Shown here: in pieces, positions 17,233-27,594 of the stretch | How the letters are laid out: every line of letters starts with the position of its first letter | Numbering within the stretch: the stretch's first letter is position 1 | Assembly (NCBI RefSeq): GCF_011174775.1 | Contig: NZ_JAANHS010000012.1 | Span: 20,039-84,038, forward strand | Direction of reading: 5' to 3' | DNA from: Rhodobacter calidifons | GTDB taxonomy: Bacteria; Pseudomonadota; Alphaproteobacteria; Rhodobacterales; Rhodobacteraceae | DNA length: 64,000 bases | The notes under the pieces: generated by a model | The model's database searches: none | Seen by the model: the letters and a program-made list of their open reading frames with translations, nothing else | Told to the model about the DNA's origin: nothing | Made by a program: the position numbers and the translations under genes

Positions 17233-18558
17233 TCAGACGCCCGGCACCTTGCGCAGAAGCGGCATCACATCCGCCATCTCCGGGCCCGCATCCCGCCCGG
17301 TCAGCGCCCGGCGGAGGGGGCGGAACAGGTCCCTGCCCTTGCGCCCCGTCGCCTCCTTCACAGCGGCCGTCCACTCGCCCCAGGTCGCTTGGGTCCATGG
17401 CTTCGGCGGCAGCATCGCCATGGCCTGCCGGACAAAGTCGCGGTCCGCCTCATCCACCACCGGCTCCGCCCCGTCGCGGAACAGCGTCCACCACTCGCGC
17501 AGATCGTCCAGGATCGTGATGTTGCCCTTTACCACATTCCAGAAGGCTTCGGCCTCGGCCTCCGGCACGCCCAGCGCCAGCACCCGGTCCCGCACCGCCG
17601 CGAAGGGCAGCGACTGGACATGATGGCGGGTCAGCGGGAACAGGTCCTCGGCGTCGAATTTCGTGGGGGCGGTGCCGAAGGAGCCGACATCGAACCCGGC
17701 AATCAGGTCCTCCATGGACGCAGCCAGTTCCACCGGCTTAGACGACCCCAGCCGCGCCATCAGGGACAACAGCGCCATCGGCTCCACCCCCCGCGCCCGC
17801 AGGTCGCGCAGCGACAGGACGCCCAGACGCTTGGACAGTTCCTCGCCCTGAGGGCCGGTCAGAAGGCTGTGGTGCGCGAAGGTCGGGGGCGTGCCCCCCA
17901 GGGCCTGCATGATCTGGATCTGCGTCGCGGTGTTCGTCACATGGTCCGCGCCGCGCACGATATGGGTGACCCCCATGTCCACGTCATCCACCGACGAGGC
18001 GAAGGTATACAGCACCTGCCCGTCCGCCCGGATCAGCACCGGGTCGCTGACCGAGGCCGCGTCGATCGAGACCCTGCCGATGATCCGGTCGTCCCATTCG
18101 ATCCGTTCCTGATCCAGCTTGAAGCGCCAGTAGCCCTGCCGCCCCTCGGCACGATAGGCGGCCTTCTGCGCCTCGGTCAGCGCCAGCGCCGCGCGGTCAT
18201 AGACCGGCGGTTTCCCCATGTTCAGCTGCTTCTTCCGCTTCAGGTCCAGCTCGACCGGGGTCTCGAAACATTCGTAGAACCGCCCCGCTGCCTTCAGCTG
18301 CTCGGCCGCTTCGGCATAGCGCGCCAGGCGTTTCGACTGCTGCTCGACCCGGTCCCAGGTCAGACCCAGCCAGGTCAGATCCTCCATCAGCCCGTCGATG
18401 TATTCCTGCTTCGAGCGTTCCTGGTCGGTATCGTCCAGCCGCAGGATGAAGGTTCCGCCGTTCTGCCGCGCGATCAGCCAGTTCATCAGCGCGGTGCGGA
18501 GGTTGCCCACATGGATCCAGCCGGTGGGCGAGGGGGCAAAGCGGGTGGTGACGGTCAT
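17233..18558 (-). CDS. gltX: glutamyl-tRNA synthetase
   Basis: A 441-aa class I aminoacyl-tRNA synthetase. The N-terminal FAPSPTGWIHVGNLRTAL contains the HIGH-equivalent HVGN, and ELSKRLGVLSLRDL near residue 240 is the KMSKS-equivalent. DDTDQERSKQEY near residue 42 is typical of bacterial GluRS. Alphaproteobacteria often have two GluRS paralogues; which one this is cannot be decided without comparison. It charges tRNA-Glu (and often tRNA-Gln for later transamidation). Confidence 0.93.
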   Translation of the reverse strand: MTVTTRFAPSPTGWIHVGNLRTALMNWLIARQNGGTFILRLDDTDQERSKQEYIDGLMEDLTWLGLTWDRVEQQSKRLARYAEAAEQLKAAGRFYECFETPVELDLKRKKQLNMGKPPVYDRAALALTEAQKAAYRAEGRQGYWRFKLDQERIEWDDRIIGRVSIDAASVSDPVLIRADGQVLYTFASSVDDVDMGVTHIVRGADHVTNTATQIQIMQALGGTPPTFAHHSLLTGPQGEELSKRLGVLSLRDLRARGVEPMALLSLMARLGSSKPVELAASMEDLIAGFDVGSFGTAPTKFDAEDLFPLTRHHVQSLPFAAVRDRVLALGVPEAEAEAFWNVVKGNITILDDLREWWTLFRDGAEPVVDEADRDFVRQAMAMLPPKPWTQATWGEWTAAVKEATGRKGRDLFRPLRRALTGRDAGPEMADVMPLLRKVPGV

Positions 18559-19157
18559 CTGCGGCTCCTTGAACCGCCCTTCCCTGTCACAAGCCCCCGG
18601 ATTTGTCCAGTTTGCGGACCGATCACCCGATCCGGATCATCCTCTGTCGGACCGGAACGGCCTGGTCACGCGCTGTCGTCCGGCCACGAATGCGCCCATG
18701 CGCAAGGGTCGGCGCCTTCGCGCCGTCCTGCCGATCGTGGCGGGCCACCCCGGCCTTGCGGCGGCTGTCAGAGCCGTCATCGCCGACCGTCTCGGCCCAT
18801 GGCCCGCCCAGAGCGGGTGGATCTGCCCTTGTCGGCCCGGATCCTCCAGCCCCGCCAGGATCGGCGCGCGCAGGACGCCCTCGTCCACCGAATGGAGCCG
18901 CCGGAGGAAAGGACAGGCCTTGGTCATCCGGTGCGGACCAAGCCGGTCAGGGATCGGGCCGAAGTCTCGGCCGCCCGGCATCGGACAGATCGACATTCCG
19001 GTCCGCCGCGGCGAAAACCCCGTGGCCAGGCTTTCGCCGCCATGCCCGCTGTCATCGCGATGGGCAGAGCGGCCGTGCCCCACCATCGACTGCCCCCAAA
19101 GCCTGGCAGCAAACCCGGTGCCGCGCCGACACCTGAGCGAGGAACGTCCATTGCAGA
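18559..19157. other. 600-bp spacer without a supported gene
   Basis: Lies between the divergent gltX and hpaF. Open frames on both strands give Arg/Pro-rich translations without domain, start site or plausible codon use. There is no regulator gene here, although catabolic hpa clusters often carry one. The right edge holds the hpa promoter and operator (19158-19193). Confidence 0.6.
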
Positions 19158-19186
19158 TTGACTCTCATCCGCGATTTGCTTAACAA
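19158..19186 (+). promoter_or_regulatory. predicted promoter of the hpa operon
   Basis: TTGACT (19158-19163), 17-bp spacer, TAACAA (19181-19186). The -35 matches five of six consensus bases and the -10 three of six. The start codon of hpaF is 27 bp beyond, leaving a short untranslated leader. Confidence 0.55.
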
Positions 19187-19193
19187 AGCAAAT
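19174..19193. promoter_or_regulatory. palindromic operator overlapping the hpa promoter
   Basis: ATTTGCTT-AACA-AAGCAAAT, a perfect 8-bp inverted repeat with a 4-bp spacer, covering the -10 region and probable transcription start. It is AT-rich in a GC-rich setting. Such a site fits a dimeric repressor such as the MarR-type HpaR that controls homoprotocatechuate genes in enterobacteria; that identity is inference. Confidence 0.65.
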
Positions 19194-19212
19194 ATATGCA
19201 GGACCCCGGCCG

Positions 19213-19601
19213 ATGCCCCATATCCAGATCGACTATTCCCCGAACCTTGAAGACCGCCTGGACATCGCGGGGCTGTGCCGGGTGCTGCGCGATGCGGCGG
19301 TTGCCACCGGCATCCTGCCGCTGGCGGGGATCCGCGTCCGTGCCACGGCCTGCACCCATGTGGTGATCGCCGACGGCAACCCGGAGCATGCCTTCCTTGA
19401 CATCTCGCTGCGCCTGCGCGCCGGCCGCAGCGCCGAGGACAAGGCCCGCGCAACGGCGGAGATCTTCGCCGCGGCACAGGCCTATTGCGCCAAGGTCCTT
19501 GAAACCTCGTCCTTCCTGCTGTCCTTCGAAATGCGCGACATCGACCCCGCGCTGTCGCCCAAGACCTCGTCGATCCGCCGCTACCTGCCGGGAGAAACCC
19601 A

Positions 19602-19605
<4 letters not shown>
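19213..19605 (+). CDS. hpaF: 5-carboxymethyl-2-hydroxymuconate delta-isomerase
   Basis: A 130-aa protein of the tautomerase superfamily. The chain begins MPHIQIDYSPNLE, so after removal of Met the catalytic N-terminal proline is Pro1, as in CHMI enzymes. ACTHVVIADGN and LLSFEMRDIDP are further family segments. It isomerises 5-carboxymethyl-2-hydroxymuconate in the homoprotocatechuate meta-cleavage route. First gene of the operon, behind a palindromic operator; its stop overlaps the GTG of hpaE. Confidence 0.9.
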
Positions 19606-21107
<1,502 letters not shown>

Positions 21108-21109
21108 CG

Positions 21110-22090
21110 ATGCCCATCCCCGCCCCGAACCTGAACCCGCCCTTCAACATCGTCCGGCTAAGCCATGTCGAGTTGAAGGTCACCGACCTCGCCTGGTCCC
21201 GCGCCTATTACGTCGACACGCTGGGCCTTCAGGTCACGCACGAGGATGCCTCCACCATCTACCTCCGCGCGATGGAGGAACGCGGCCATCACTGCATGAT
21301 CCTGCGCCAGTCCGCAGAGGCTTCGGTGGGCGTCCTCGGCTTCAAGGTCTGGTCCGAGGACGACCTCGACCGCGCCGCGCACTGGTTCACGGCGCGCAGC
21401 CTGCCCTTCGCCTGGTCTGAGCGCCCCTTCATGGGCCGGGTCCTCGCCACCCGCGACCCCTGGGGCGTGCCGCTGGAATTCTACGCGCGGATGGACCGCC
21501 TGCCGCCGATCCACCAGCAGTATCGTCTCTATCGCGGGGTCAAGCCGCTGCGGATCGACCACTTCAACCTGTTCTCGTCGAACGTGGACAGGGCCGTGGA
21601 ATTCTACGGCGACATGGGCTTCCGCGTCACAGAATACACCGCGGATGAGGAGACGGGCCGCACCTGGGCCGCCTGGATGCACCGGAAGGGCGGCGTCCAT
21701 GACATCGCCTTCACCAACGGCACCGGCCCGCGCCTGCACCACACCGCCTTCTGGGTGCCGACGCCGCTGAACATCATCGACCTTCTCGACCTGATGTCCA
21801 CCACCGGCTACCTTGCGAACATCGAACGCGGCCCCGGCCGCCACGGGATTTCCAACGCCTTCTTCCTCTACATCCGCGACAAGGACGGGCACCGGACGGA
21901 AATCTACTGTTCCGACTACCAGACCTGCGACCCGGACCTGGAGCCGATCAGGTGGGACCTGAAGGACCCGCAGCGCCAGACCCTTTGGGGCGCGCCCGCG
22001 CCGCGGTCGTGGTTCGAACTGGGGTCCGTCTTTGACGGCGCCACATTGGCCGATAGCGACCTGAAGGCAACCCCGATCATCGCGCCCTGA
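21110..22090 (+). CDS. hpaD: 3,4-dihydroxyphenylacetate (homoprotocatechuate) 2,3-dioxygenase
   Basis: A 326-aa type I extradiol dioxygenase made of two vicinal-oxygen-chelate domains (about 18-125 and 145-270). The metal ligands of the active domain can be read as His in RIDHFN (~148), His in RLHHTAFW (~208) and Glu in HRTEIYCS (~260). It opens the aromatic ring of homoprotocatechuate next to its hydroxyls, forming 5-carboxymethyl-2-hydroxymuconate semialdehyde. Two nucleotides after hpaE. The metal may be Fe(II) or Mn(II). Confidence 0.92.
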   Translation: MPIPAPNLNPPFNIVRLSHVELKVTDLAWSRAYYVDTLGLQVTHEDASTIYLRAMEERGHHCMILRQSAEASVGVLGFKVWSEDDLDRAAHWFTARSLPFAWSERPFMGRVLATRDPWGVPLEFYARMDRLPPIHQQYRLYRGVKPLRIDHFNLFSSNVDRAVEFYGDMGFRVTEYTADEETGRTWAAWMHRKGGVHDIAFTNGTGPRLHHTAFWVPTPLNIIDLLDLMSTTGYLANIERGPGRHGISNAFFLYIRDKDGHRTEIYCSDYQTCDPDLEPIRWDLKDPQRQTLWGAPAPRSWFELGSVFDGATLADSDLKATPIIAP

Positions 22091-22094
22091 CGCC

Positions 22095-22949
22095 ATGAAC
22101 CTTGTGACCTTCTCCGCCGATGGCAAGCAACACTGGGGCGTGACCGCTGCGGGAGGCGTTCTCGCCCTGTCGCCCGAGTTTCCGCAGTGGAATACCCTGC
22201 GCAACGTGATCGAGGCCGGGGCGATTCTTCGGGTGCTGAAAGCAGGGCAAGGCCGCCCGGCGAGCCATCCCGAAGGATCGTTCACATACGACATCCCGAT
22301 CCCCGACCCGGAAAAGATCATCTGCGTGGGCGTGAACTTCCCCGACCGCAATGCCGAGTACAAGGACGGTCAGGATGCCCCGCCGTTCATGTCCCTCTTC
22401 CCCCGCTTTGCCCGCAGCTTCACCGGCCACGGGCAGCCGCTGATCCGCCCGCCGGAAAGCCCGCAACTCGACTACGAAGGCGAGATCGCCGTCATCATCG
22501 GCAAGGCCGGCCGCCGCATCCCTGAAGTCGAGGCGCTGTCCCATATCGCCGCCCTGACGCTGTGCAACGAAGGCACGATCCGCGACTGGGTGCGGCATGC
22601 GAAGTTCAACGTGACGCAAGGCAAGAACTGGGACCGTTCGGGCTCCATCGGCCCCTCGGCCGTCCCCTTCACCGACCCCGCGCAGATCACCGACATCGCA
22701 CTGGAAACCCGGGTGAACGGAGAGCTGCGCCAGCAGGACCGCACCGGGCGGATGCTCTTCCCGGTGGCGCGGCAGATCGCCTACATCTCCACCTTCACCA
22801 CGCTGGTCCCCGGCGACATCATCGTCACCGGCACCCCCACGGGGGCAGGCGCGCGCTTCGATCCTCCGGTCTGGCTGAAACCGGGGGACACAGTCGAAGT
22901 CAGCGCCGAAGGCATCGGCACGCTGCGGAACGGGGTCGCAGACGAATGA
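22095..22949 (+). CDS. hpaG: fumarylacetoacetate hydrolase family protein (HpaG-like decarboxylase/isomerase)
   Basis: A 284-aa single-domain FAH-family enzyme. Metal-binding motifs are ICVGVNFPDRNAEY (~77), SPQLDYEGEIAVIIGK (~123, two glutamates), and the conserved C-terminal GDIIVTGTPTGAGARFDPPVWLKPGD. In this operon it should act as 5-oxopent-3-ene-1,2,5-tricarboxylate decarboxylase/2-hydroxyhepta-2,4-diene-1,7-dioate isomerase. E. coli HpaG is a two-domain fusion; here there is only one domain, so it might perform one or both steps. Overlaps hpaH by ATGA. Confidence 0.8.
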   Translation: MNLVTFSADGKQHWGVTAAGGVLALSPEFPQWNTLRNVIEAGAILRVLKAGQGRPASHPEGSFTYDIPIPDPEKIICVGVNFPDRNAEYKDGQDAPPFMSLFPRFARSFTGHGQPLIRPPESPQLDYEGEIAVIIGKAGRRIPEVEALSHIAALTLCNEGTIRDWVRHAKFNVTQGKNWDRSGSIGPSAVPFTDPAQITDIALETRVNGELRQQDRTGRMLFPVARQIAYISTFTTLVPGDIIVTGTPTGAGARFDPPVWLKPGDTVEVSAEGIGTLRNGVADE

Positions 22950-23746
22950 CGCCGGATGAGATCACGACCGCCGCTGAAATGCTTTTTCAGGCCGAACGGA
23001 CGGGCCAACAATGCGGGCTTCTCTCCCTGATCCATCCCGACATGACGCTGGACGACGCCTATGCCGTGCAGGCCGCCCTTGTCGCCCTCAAACGCGCCGA
23101 AGGGCGCAGGGTCATCGGCTGGAAGATCGGCCTGACCAGCCGTGCGATGCAGCAGGCGCTGGGGATCGAGACACCGGATTCCGGCGTTCTTCTGGACGAC
23201 ATGCTGTTCACGGACGGAGCGACCGTGCCGCCCGGCCGCTTCATCCAGCCCCGGATCGAGGCCGAGATCGCCTTTGCCATGAAGGCCCCCCTGCGCGGCG
23301 ACCGAGTGACGCGGGCCGAGGTGCTGGCTGCGACCGACTGGGTGGCGCCCAGCCTAGAGATCCTCGACACCCGCATCCTGCGCGCCGATCCGGCCACGGG
23401 CCGGACGCGGATCATCACCGATACCGTCAGCGACAATGCGGCCAACGCCGGCATCGTCCTAGGCCCGCAGCGCCACGCGCCCGAGGCCTTCGACCTGCGC
23501 TGGATCGGGGCCATCGTCAGCCGCGACGGCGTGGTCGAAGAAACCGGCCTCGGCGCCGGTGTGCTGAACGATCCGGTGACGGGAATCCTGTGGCTGGTGC
23601 ATCGGCTGGCCCGCTATGGCCAGGGGATCGAGGCGGGGCAGATCCTTCTGTCCGGCAGCTTCATCCGCCCGGTCGAAGCCCCGCCCGGCAGCCGGTTCCA
23701 CGCCGATTTCGGCCCCTTCGGCGCGGTCAGCCTGACCTTCGCCTAG
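22946..23746 (+). CDS. hpaH: 2-oxo-hept-4-ene-1,7-dioate hydratase
   Basis: A 266-aa member of the hydratase/decarboxylase family related to MhpD. Family segments are GRRVIGWKIGLTSRAMQQALGI near residue 53, PRIEAEIAFAM near 103, and the C-terminal GSFIRPVEAPPGSRFHADFGPFGAVSLTF. It hydrates the chain before aldol cleavage by HpaI. The ATG overlaps the stop of the FAH gene. It is the last hpa gene visible; no HpaI aldolase follows it. Confidence 0.88.
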   Translation: MTPDEITTAAEMLFQAERTGQQCGLLSLIHPDMTLDDAYAVQAALVALKRAEGRRVIGWKIGLTSRAMQQALGIETPDSGVLLDDMLFTDGATVPPGRFIQPRIEAEIAFAMKAPLRGDRVTRAEVLAATDWVAPSLEILDTRILRADPATGRTRIITDTVSDNAANAGIVLGPQRHAPEAFDLRWIGAIVSRDGVVEETGLGAGVLNDPVTGILWLVHRLARYGQGIEAGQILLSGSFIRPVEAPPGSRFHADFGPFGAVSLTFA

Positions 23747-23874
23747 GACTGCGCGGCCGGGCCGGGGCGCCCGTTCCGGCTGCGGCAAACTTTCCGGGTC
23801 CCGCCCCCGGCACAACGCGCAGAACCGCCGCGTCCCCCCTTCCACCCGGCGCATGGCCTTCCTATCTCCCGGGG

Positions 23875-24285
23875 ATGACCGATCCCGCACCCGAAAGCAT
23901 CGCCCCCTCGCTCGCCTTCATCGAACAGCTGGCGCATGAGGCCGTCGCGACCCTGCCCGCCCCCTTCCGCGAACCCGCGACCCTTGTCCGCCTGCGCGTC
24001 GAGGAGTTTCCCGACGACGACATGCTGGAAGAACTTGGCGTCGACGACGCCTTCGACCTGACCGGGCTTTACGACGGGATCCCCCTGACCGAGAAGTCCA
24101 CCGCCGAACAGATGACGCGCCCGGACGTGATCTGGCTGTTCCGCCGCCCGATCCTGGACGAATGGGCCGAACGCGGCAATGTGTCGATCCAGGATCTGGT
24201 CGGCCATGTCGTGGTGCACGAGCTGGCGCATCATTTCGGCTGGACCGACGACCAGATCGCCGCCATCGACCGCTGGTGGGAGTGA
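23875..24285 (+). CDS. metallopeptidase family protein (zincin-like, DUF1025)
   Basis: A 136-aa protein with the zinc-peptidase motif HELAHHF (HExxH; residues ~117-123) near the C-terminus and the acidic stretch RVEEFPDDDMLEELGVD before it. This is the layout of the small PF06262 'possibly zinc metallopeptidase' family, common and uncharacterised in bacteria. No signal peptide. It stands between the hpa operon and the MBL gene with about 120 bp each side. Confidence 0.85.
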   Translation: MTDPAPESIAPSLAFIEQLAHEAVATLPAPFREPATLVRLRVEEFPDDDMLEELGVDDAFDLTGLYDGIPLTEKSTAEQMTRPDVIWLFRRPILDEWAERGNVSIQDLVGHVVVHELAHHFGWTDDQIAAIDRWWE

Positions 24286-24405
24286 CCGGGTTCCCGGCCC
24301 TTGCGCACAGGGGGTGTGCAGCCGTGCCCGGCGGATGACGGTCCTGTGACCGGCCCCGTGGCCGATCCGGCCTATCCTTCCGGCATCCGCAGAATGGAGG
24401 AAGAC

Positions 24406-25359
24406 ATGACCGACCACGTCGCGGGCCGCACCAATGGCCTGTCCCGCCGCCAGGCCCTTTTTGCCGGGGCCAGCCTGCCCCTTGCCGCCGCCCTGCCGCT
24501 GCCGCTTGCCGCGCAGGAGACGATGCAGGGTTCGGGCTTCGCGCCCTGGAACCGCTTCAGGCTGGGCAGCTTCGAGGTCACGACGCTGCTTGCCGGCACC
24601 CGCGCCAGCGACAAGCCGCAAGAGACCTTCGGCACCAATGCCAGCCCCGAGGATTTTGCCGCGCTGTCGGCGGCGAACTTCATCCCTGCCGACCGGACGC
24701 AGAACTTCTTCACGCCGACCGTGGTGAACACCGGGGCCGAGATCGTGCTGTTCGACACGGGTCTTGCCGCCGAGGCCACCCTTGCCGCGCTGAACGCCGC
24801 TGGGATGTCGCCCGAGATGGTGGATGTCGTGGTCCTGACCCATATGCACGGCGACCATATCGGCGGGCTGATGGGGGCGGACGGCACGACACCGACCTTC
24901 GCGAATGCCCGCTATGTCACCGGGGCGGTCGAGCACAATCACTGGTCTGCCGCCGGCAACGAAGGCTTCGACAGATCCGTGAAGCCTCTGGCCGACCGGA
25001 TGAGCTTCATCGGCAACAACGGCAGCGTGGCCCCGGGCATCACCGGGATCGACGCCTTCGGCCATACGCCGGGCCACATGGTCTATCAGGTCGAATCCGA
25101 CGGCCAGCGCCTGATGATCACCGCCGACACCGCCAACCATTACGTCTGGTCCCTGCAACGCCCCGACTGGGAGGTGCGCTTCGACGCCGACAAGGCGCAG
25201 GCTGCCGCAACCCGCCGCGCCGTCTTCGGCCAGATCGCCGCCGACCGCATCCCCTTCATCGGCTACCACATGCCCTTCCCCGGCATAGGCTATGTCGAGG
25301 CGATGGGCGAAGGCTTCCGCTACATCCCCGCCAGCTACCAGCTTATGCTGAACGGCTGA
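24406..25359 (+). CDS. Tat-exported MBL-fold metallo-hydrolase
   Basis: A 317-aa metallo-beta-lactamase-fold hydrolase. The N-terminus has a Tat-type signal, LSRRQALFAGASLPLAAALP, ending near LAAQE. The zinc motif is THMHGDHIGG (~143-152), with further ligands in GHTPGHM (~223) and ADTANHY (~243). The start at 24406 has GGAGGAAGAC just before it. Likely a periplasmic lactonase- or hydrolase-like enzyme; the substrate is unknown. Tat export suggests the metal is loaded before translocation. Confidence 0.85.
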   Translation: MTDHVAGRTNGLSRRQALFAGASLPLAAALPLPLAAQETMQGSGFAPWNRFRLGSFEVTTLLAGTRASDKPQETFGTNASPEDFAALSAANFIPADRTQNFFTPTVVNTGAEIVLFDTGLAAEATLAALNAAGMSPEMVDVVVLTHMHGDHIGGLMGADGTTPTFANARYVTGAVEHNHWSAAGNEGFDRSVKPLADRMSFIGNNGSVAPGITGIDAFGHTPGHMVYQVESDGQRLMITADTANHYVWSLQRPDWEVRFDADKAQAAATRRAVFGQIAADRIPFIGYHMPFPGIGYVEAMGEGFRYIPASYQLMLNG

Positions 25360-25371
25360 GGCGAAGGGCCG

Positions 25372-25438
25372 GAATCCTTCGAAGGATTCTGGCAAGAGTC
25401 TTCGGCAACTTTTGCCCCCGGCGGTGCGCACCGGGGGC
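25372..25438. repeat. triple palindrome element downstream of the MBL gene
   Basis: An 18-bp perfect palindrome GAATCCTTCGAAGGATTC (25372-25389), an imperfect inverted repeat 25391-25416 running from GGCAAGAGT to AACTTTTGCC, and a GC hairpin CCCCCGG/CCGGGGG (25415-25437). Same architecture and same TTCGAA core as 13126-13187. It may terminate the MBL transcript. Confidence 0.75.
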
Positions 25439-25492
25439 GGTTCCATTTCGGCGCGAAGGGTCTATGATAGCGGTAACACGAACAGGTGCCGC

Positions 25493-26440
25493 ATGACCCA
25501 AGCCCCGATCCTGACCCTGACGCTGAACCCCGCGCTCGACATGGCGACCGAGGTGCACGAGCTGATCCCCGGCCACAAGCTGCGCTGCACCGAACCCCTG
25601 CTCGACCCCGGCGGCGGCGGTCTGAACGTCTCCCGCGCGATCAAGGCGCTGGGGGGCGACAGCCTGGCGCTGGTGGCCATCGGCGGGCTGACCGGGGACC
25701 GTCTGGCGGGACTGATCCGGCAGGAGGGCGTCACCTTCCTCTCCATCCTCGGCCCCGGCGAGACGCGCCAGTCGCTGACCGTGAACGAGGTCACCACCGG
25801 CAAGCAGTATCGCTTCATGCTGCCCGGTCCCGTCTGGGGCGAGGCCGAACGGGCGCGCGTCTTCACGCTGCTGCGCGCCACCGCGCGGCCTGGCGGGCTG
25901 TCGGTGATCTCGGGCAGCCAGCCCCCGGGCGTTCCGGTCGATTTCCCCGCACAGCTTGCCGCCTCGATGCCCGAGACGCGCGTCGTGCTGGATACCTCCG
26001 GTGCGACCCTGACCGAGGCGGTGCGGCATCCGATTCCCGGCCTGGAAGTGCTGCGGATGGACGGACCGGAGGGCGAGGAGCTGGCCGGCCGCCCGCTGCC
26101 GACGCTGGAGGACACGGCCGAATTCGCGCAGTCGCTGGTCCGCAGGGGCGTGGCGAGGACCGTGATCGTCGCGCGCGGGGCCGAGGGCAACGTGCTGGCC
26201 GATGCCGGGCAGCGGCTCTTTGCCCGGGCGGCCAGGGTGCGAGTGAAATCCACCGTCGGCGCCGGGGACAGCTTCGTCGCCGCCTTCGTCCTGTCGCTGG
26301 CCCGCGGCCAGTCCAATGCCGAGGCGCTGGCGCTGGGTTCCGCGGCAGCCTCGGCCGCGGTCACCACCGACGCGACCCAGCTCTGCCGGCCGGAGGACGT
26401 GATGCGGCTTCTGCCGGAATGCGTGGTCAGCGCCGCCTGA
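25493..26440 (+). CDS. PfkB-family sugar-phosphate kinase (6-phosphofructokinase 2-like)
   Basis: A 315-aa ribokinase-fold kinase. The N-terminus ILTLTLNPALDMATEV, LRCTEPLLDPGGGGLNVSRAIKALGG and the C-terminal STVGAGDSFVAAFVL (catalytic Asp in GAGDS) closely resemble E. coli PfkB and FruK-type kinases, so the substrate is probably fructose-6-phosphate, fructose-1-phosphate or tagatose-6-phosphate. Oddly the usual KPNxxE metal/ATP motif (near residue 185) reads RMDGPEGEE here. The start at 25493 is after the palindrome cluster. No fructose PTS genes are adjacent. Confidence 0.8.
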   Translation: MTQAPILTLTLNPALDMATEVHELIPGHKLRCTEPLLDPGGGGLNVSRAIKALGGDSLALVAIGGLTGDRLAGLIRQEGVTFLSILGPGETRQSLTVNEVTTGKQYRFMLPGPVWGEAERARVFTLLRATARPGGLSVISGSQPPGVPVDFPAQLAASMPETRVVLDTSGATLTEAVRHPIPGLEVLRMDGPEGEELAGRPLPTLEDTAEFAQSLVRRGVARTVIVARGAEGNVLADAGQRLFARAARVRVKSTVGAGDSFVAAFVLSLARGQSNAEALALGSAAASAAVTTDATQLCRPEDVMRLLPECVVSAA

Positions 26441-26514
26441 CCCTGACCCTGCCTCGGCCCGGGCGCCGCGCCATCGCCCTTCCCTTGCCCGGCGCCCGCC
26501 GCTAAGTCTGGCCC

Positions 26515-27594
26515 ATGCGCCAGACCCTGACCGAGATCTACGAGGCCCGCGTGGCGGAAGGCAGCCTGCGGGCCGATCCGGCCCAGCACGCCGTCCTGCC
26601 CCGTCTCGAAGCCCTGCGCCTCTGGCTCGAGACCAATGCCACCCGCCGCGTCGGTCTGTTTGCCGGCCTCTTCGCCAAGCCGATCCAACCCCCGCGCGGC
26701 CTGTATCTCTGGGGCGGGGTCGGGCGCGGCAAGTCGATGCTGATGGACCTGTTCACCGATGCGACCGACATCGCGGGCAAGCGACGGGTGCATTTCCACG
26801 CCTTCATGCAGGGCGTCCACAAGGGCATGCACGCCGCCCGTGGGCGCGGTATCGAGGACCCCCTGACCCCCGTCGCCGACGAGATCGCCCGCGACCTGCG
26901 GCTTCTCGCCTTCGACGAGATGCAGATCACCGACATCACCGACGCGATGATCGTCGGCCGCCTTTTCGAGAAGCTCTTCGCCGCCGGGGTGGTCGTCGTC
27001 ACCACCTCGAACCGCCCGCCGGTGGACTTGTACAAGGACGGCCTCAGCCGCGCCCTGTTCCTGCCCTTCATCGCCATGCTGGAGGAAAGGCTGGAAATCG
27101 TCGAACTGCAAAGCCCGACCGACTACCGCCAGCACCGCCTTGCCGGCGCGCAGGTCTATTTCCACCCCGCCCGCACGGCCACCGCGCAGATCGCCGCGAT
27201 CTGGACCGACCTGACCGGTGGCGCCCCCGAGCAGCCCCTGACGCTGGAGGTGAACGGCCGCCAGCTGATCCTGCCGCGCCATGCCAACGGGATCGGGCGG
27301 GCCAGCTTCTGGGAGCTCTGCTCGAAACCCCTCGGCCCGGCCGACTACCTCGCCATCGCCAACGCGGTCCGGGTGCTGATCCTGGAAGACATCCCGCAGC
27401 TGTCCTCGGCCAACTACAACGAGGCGAAACGCTTCGTCACCCTGATCGACGCGCTGTACGAGGCGAAGGTCCGCCTTATCGTCTCGGCTGCCGATGTGCC
27501 CGAACGGCTGTATATCGAGGGCGAAGGCGCCTTCGAATTCGAACGCACCGCCAGCCGCCTGCGCGAGATGCAGGCGGACGGCTGGGGCGCCTAG
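26515..27594 (+). CDS. zapE: cell division protein ZapE (AFG1-like ATPase)
   Basis: A 359-aa P-loop ATPase. The Walker A is LWGGVGRGKSMLMD (~65-78) and Walker B is LLAFDEMQITDITDAM (~131). The C-terminal SSANYNEAKRFVTLIDALYEAKVRLIVSA is strongly conserved in the AFG1/ZapE family. In E. coli ZapE binds FtsZ and modulates the Z ring under stress; the mitochondrial relative handles membrane proteins. Stop overlaps by 4 nt the stop of the convergent TSUP gene. Confidence 0.93.
   Translation: MRQTLTEIYEARVAEGSLRADPAQHAVLPRLEALRLWLETNATRRVGLFAGLFAKPIQPPRGLYLWGGVGRGKSMLMDLFTDATDIAGKRRVHFHAFMQGVHKGMHAARGRGIEDPLTPVADEIARDLRLLAFDEMQITDITDAMIVGRLFEKLFAAGVVVVTTSNRPPVDLYKDGLSRALFLPFIAMLEERLEIVELQSPTDYRQHRLAGAQVYFHPARTATAQIAAIWTDLTGGAPEQPLTLEVNGRQLILPRHANGIGRASFWELCSKPLGPADYLAIANAVRVLILEDIPQLSSANYNEAKRFVTLIDALYEAKVRLIVSAADVPERLYIEGEGAFEFERTASRLREMQADGWGA

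Noticed and set aside
18637..19086. A 149-codon minus-strand frame between gltX and hpaF that might have been a regulator.
   Set aside because: No helix-turn-helix or other pattern, no ribosome-binding site, and competing frames of equal quality overlap it.
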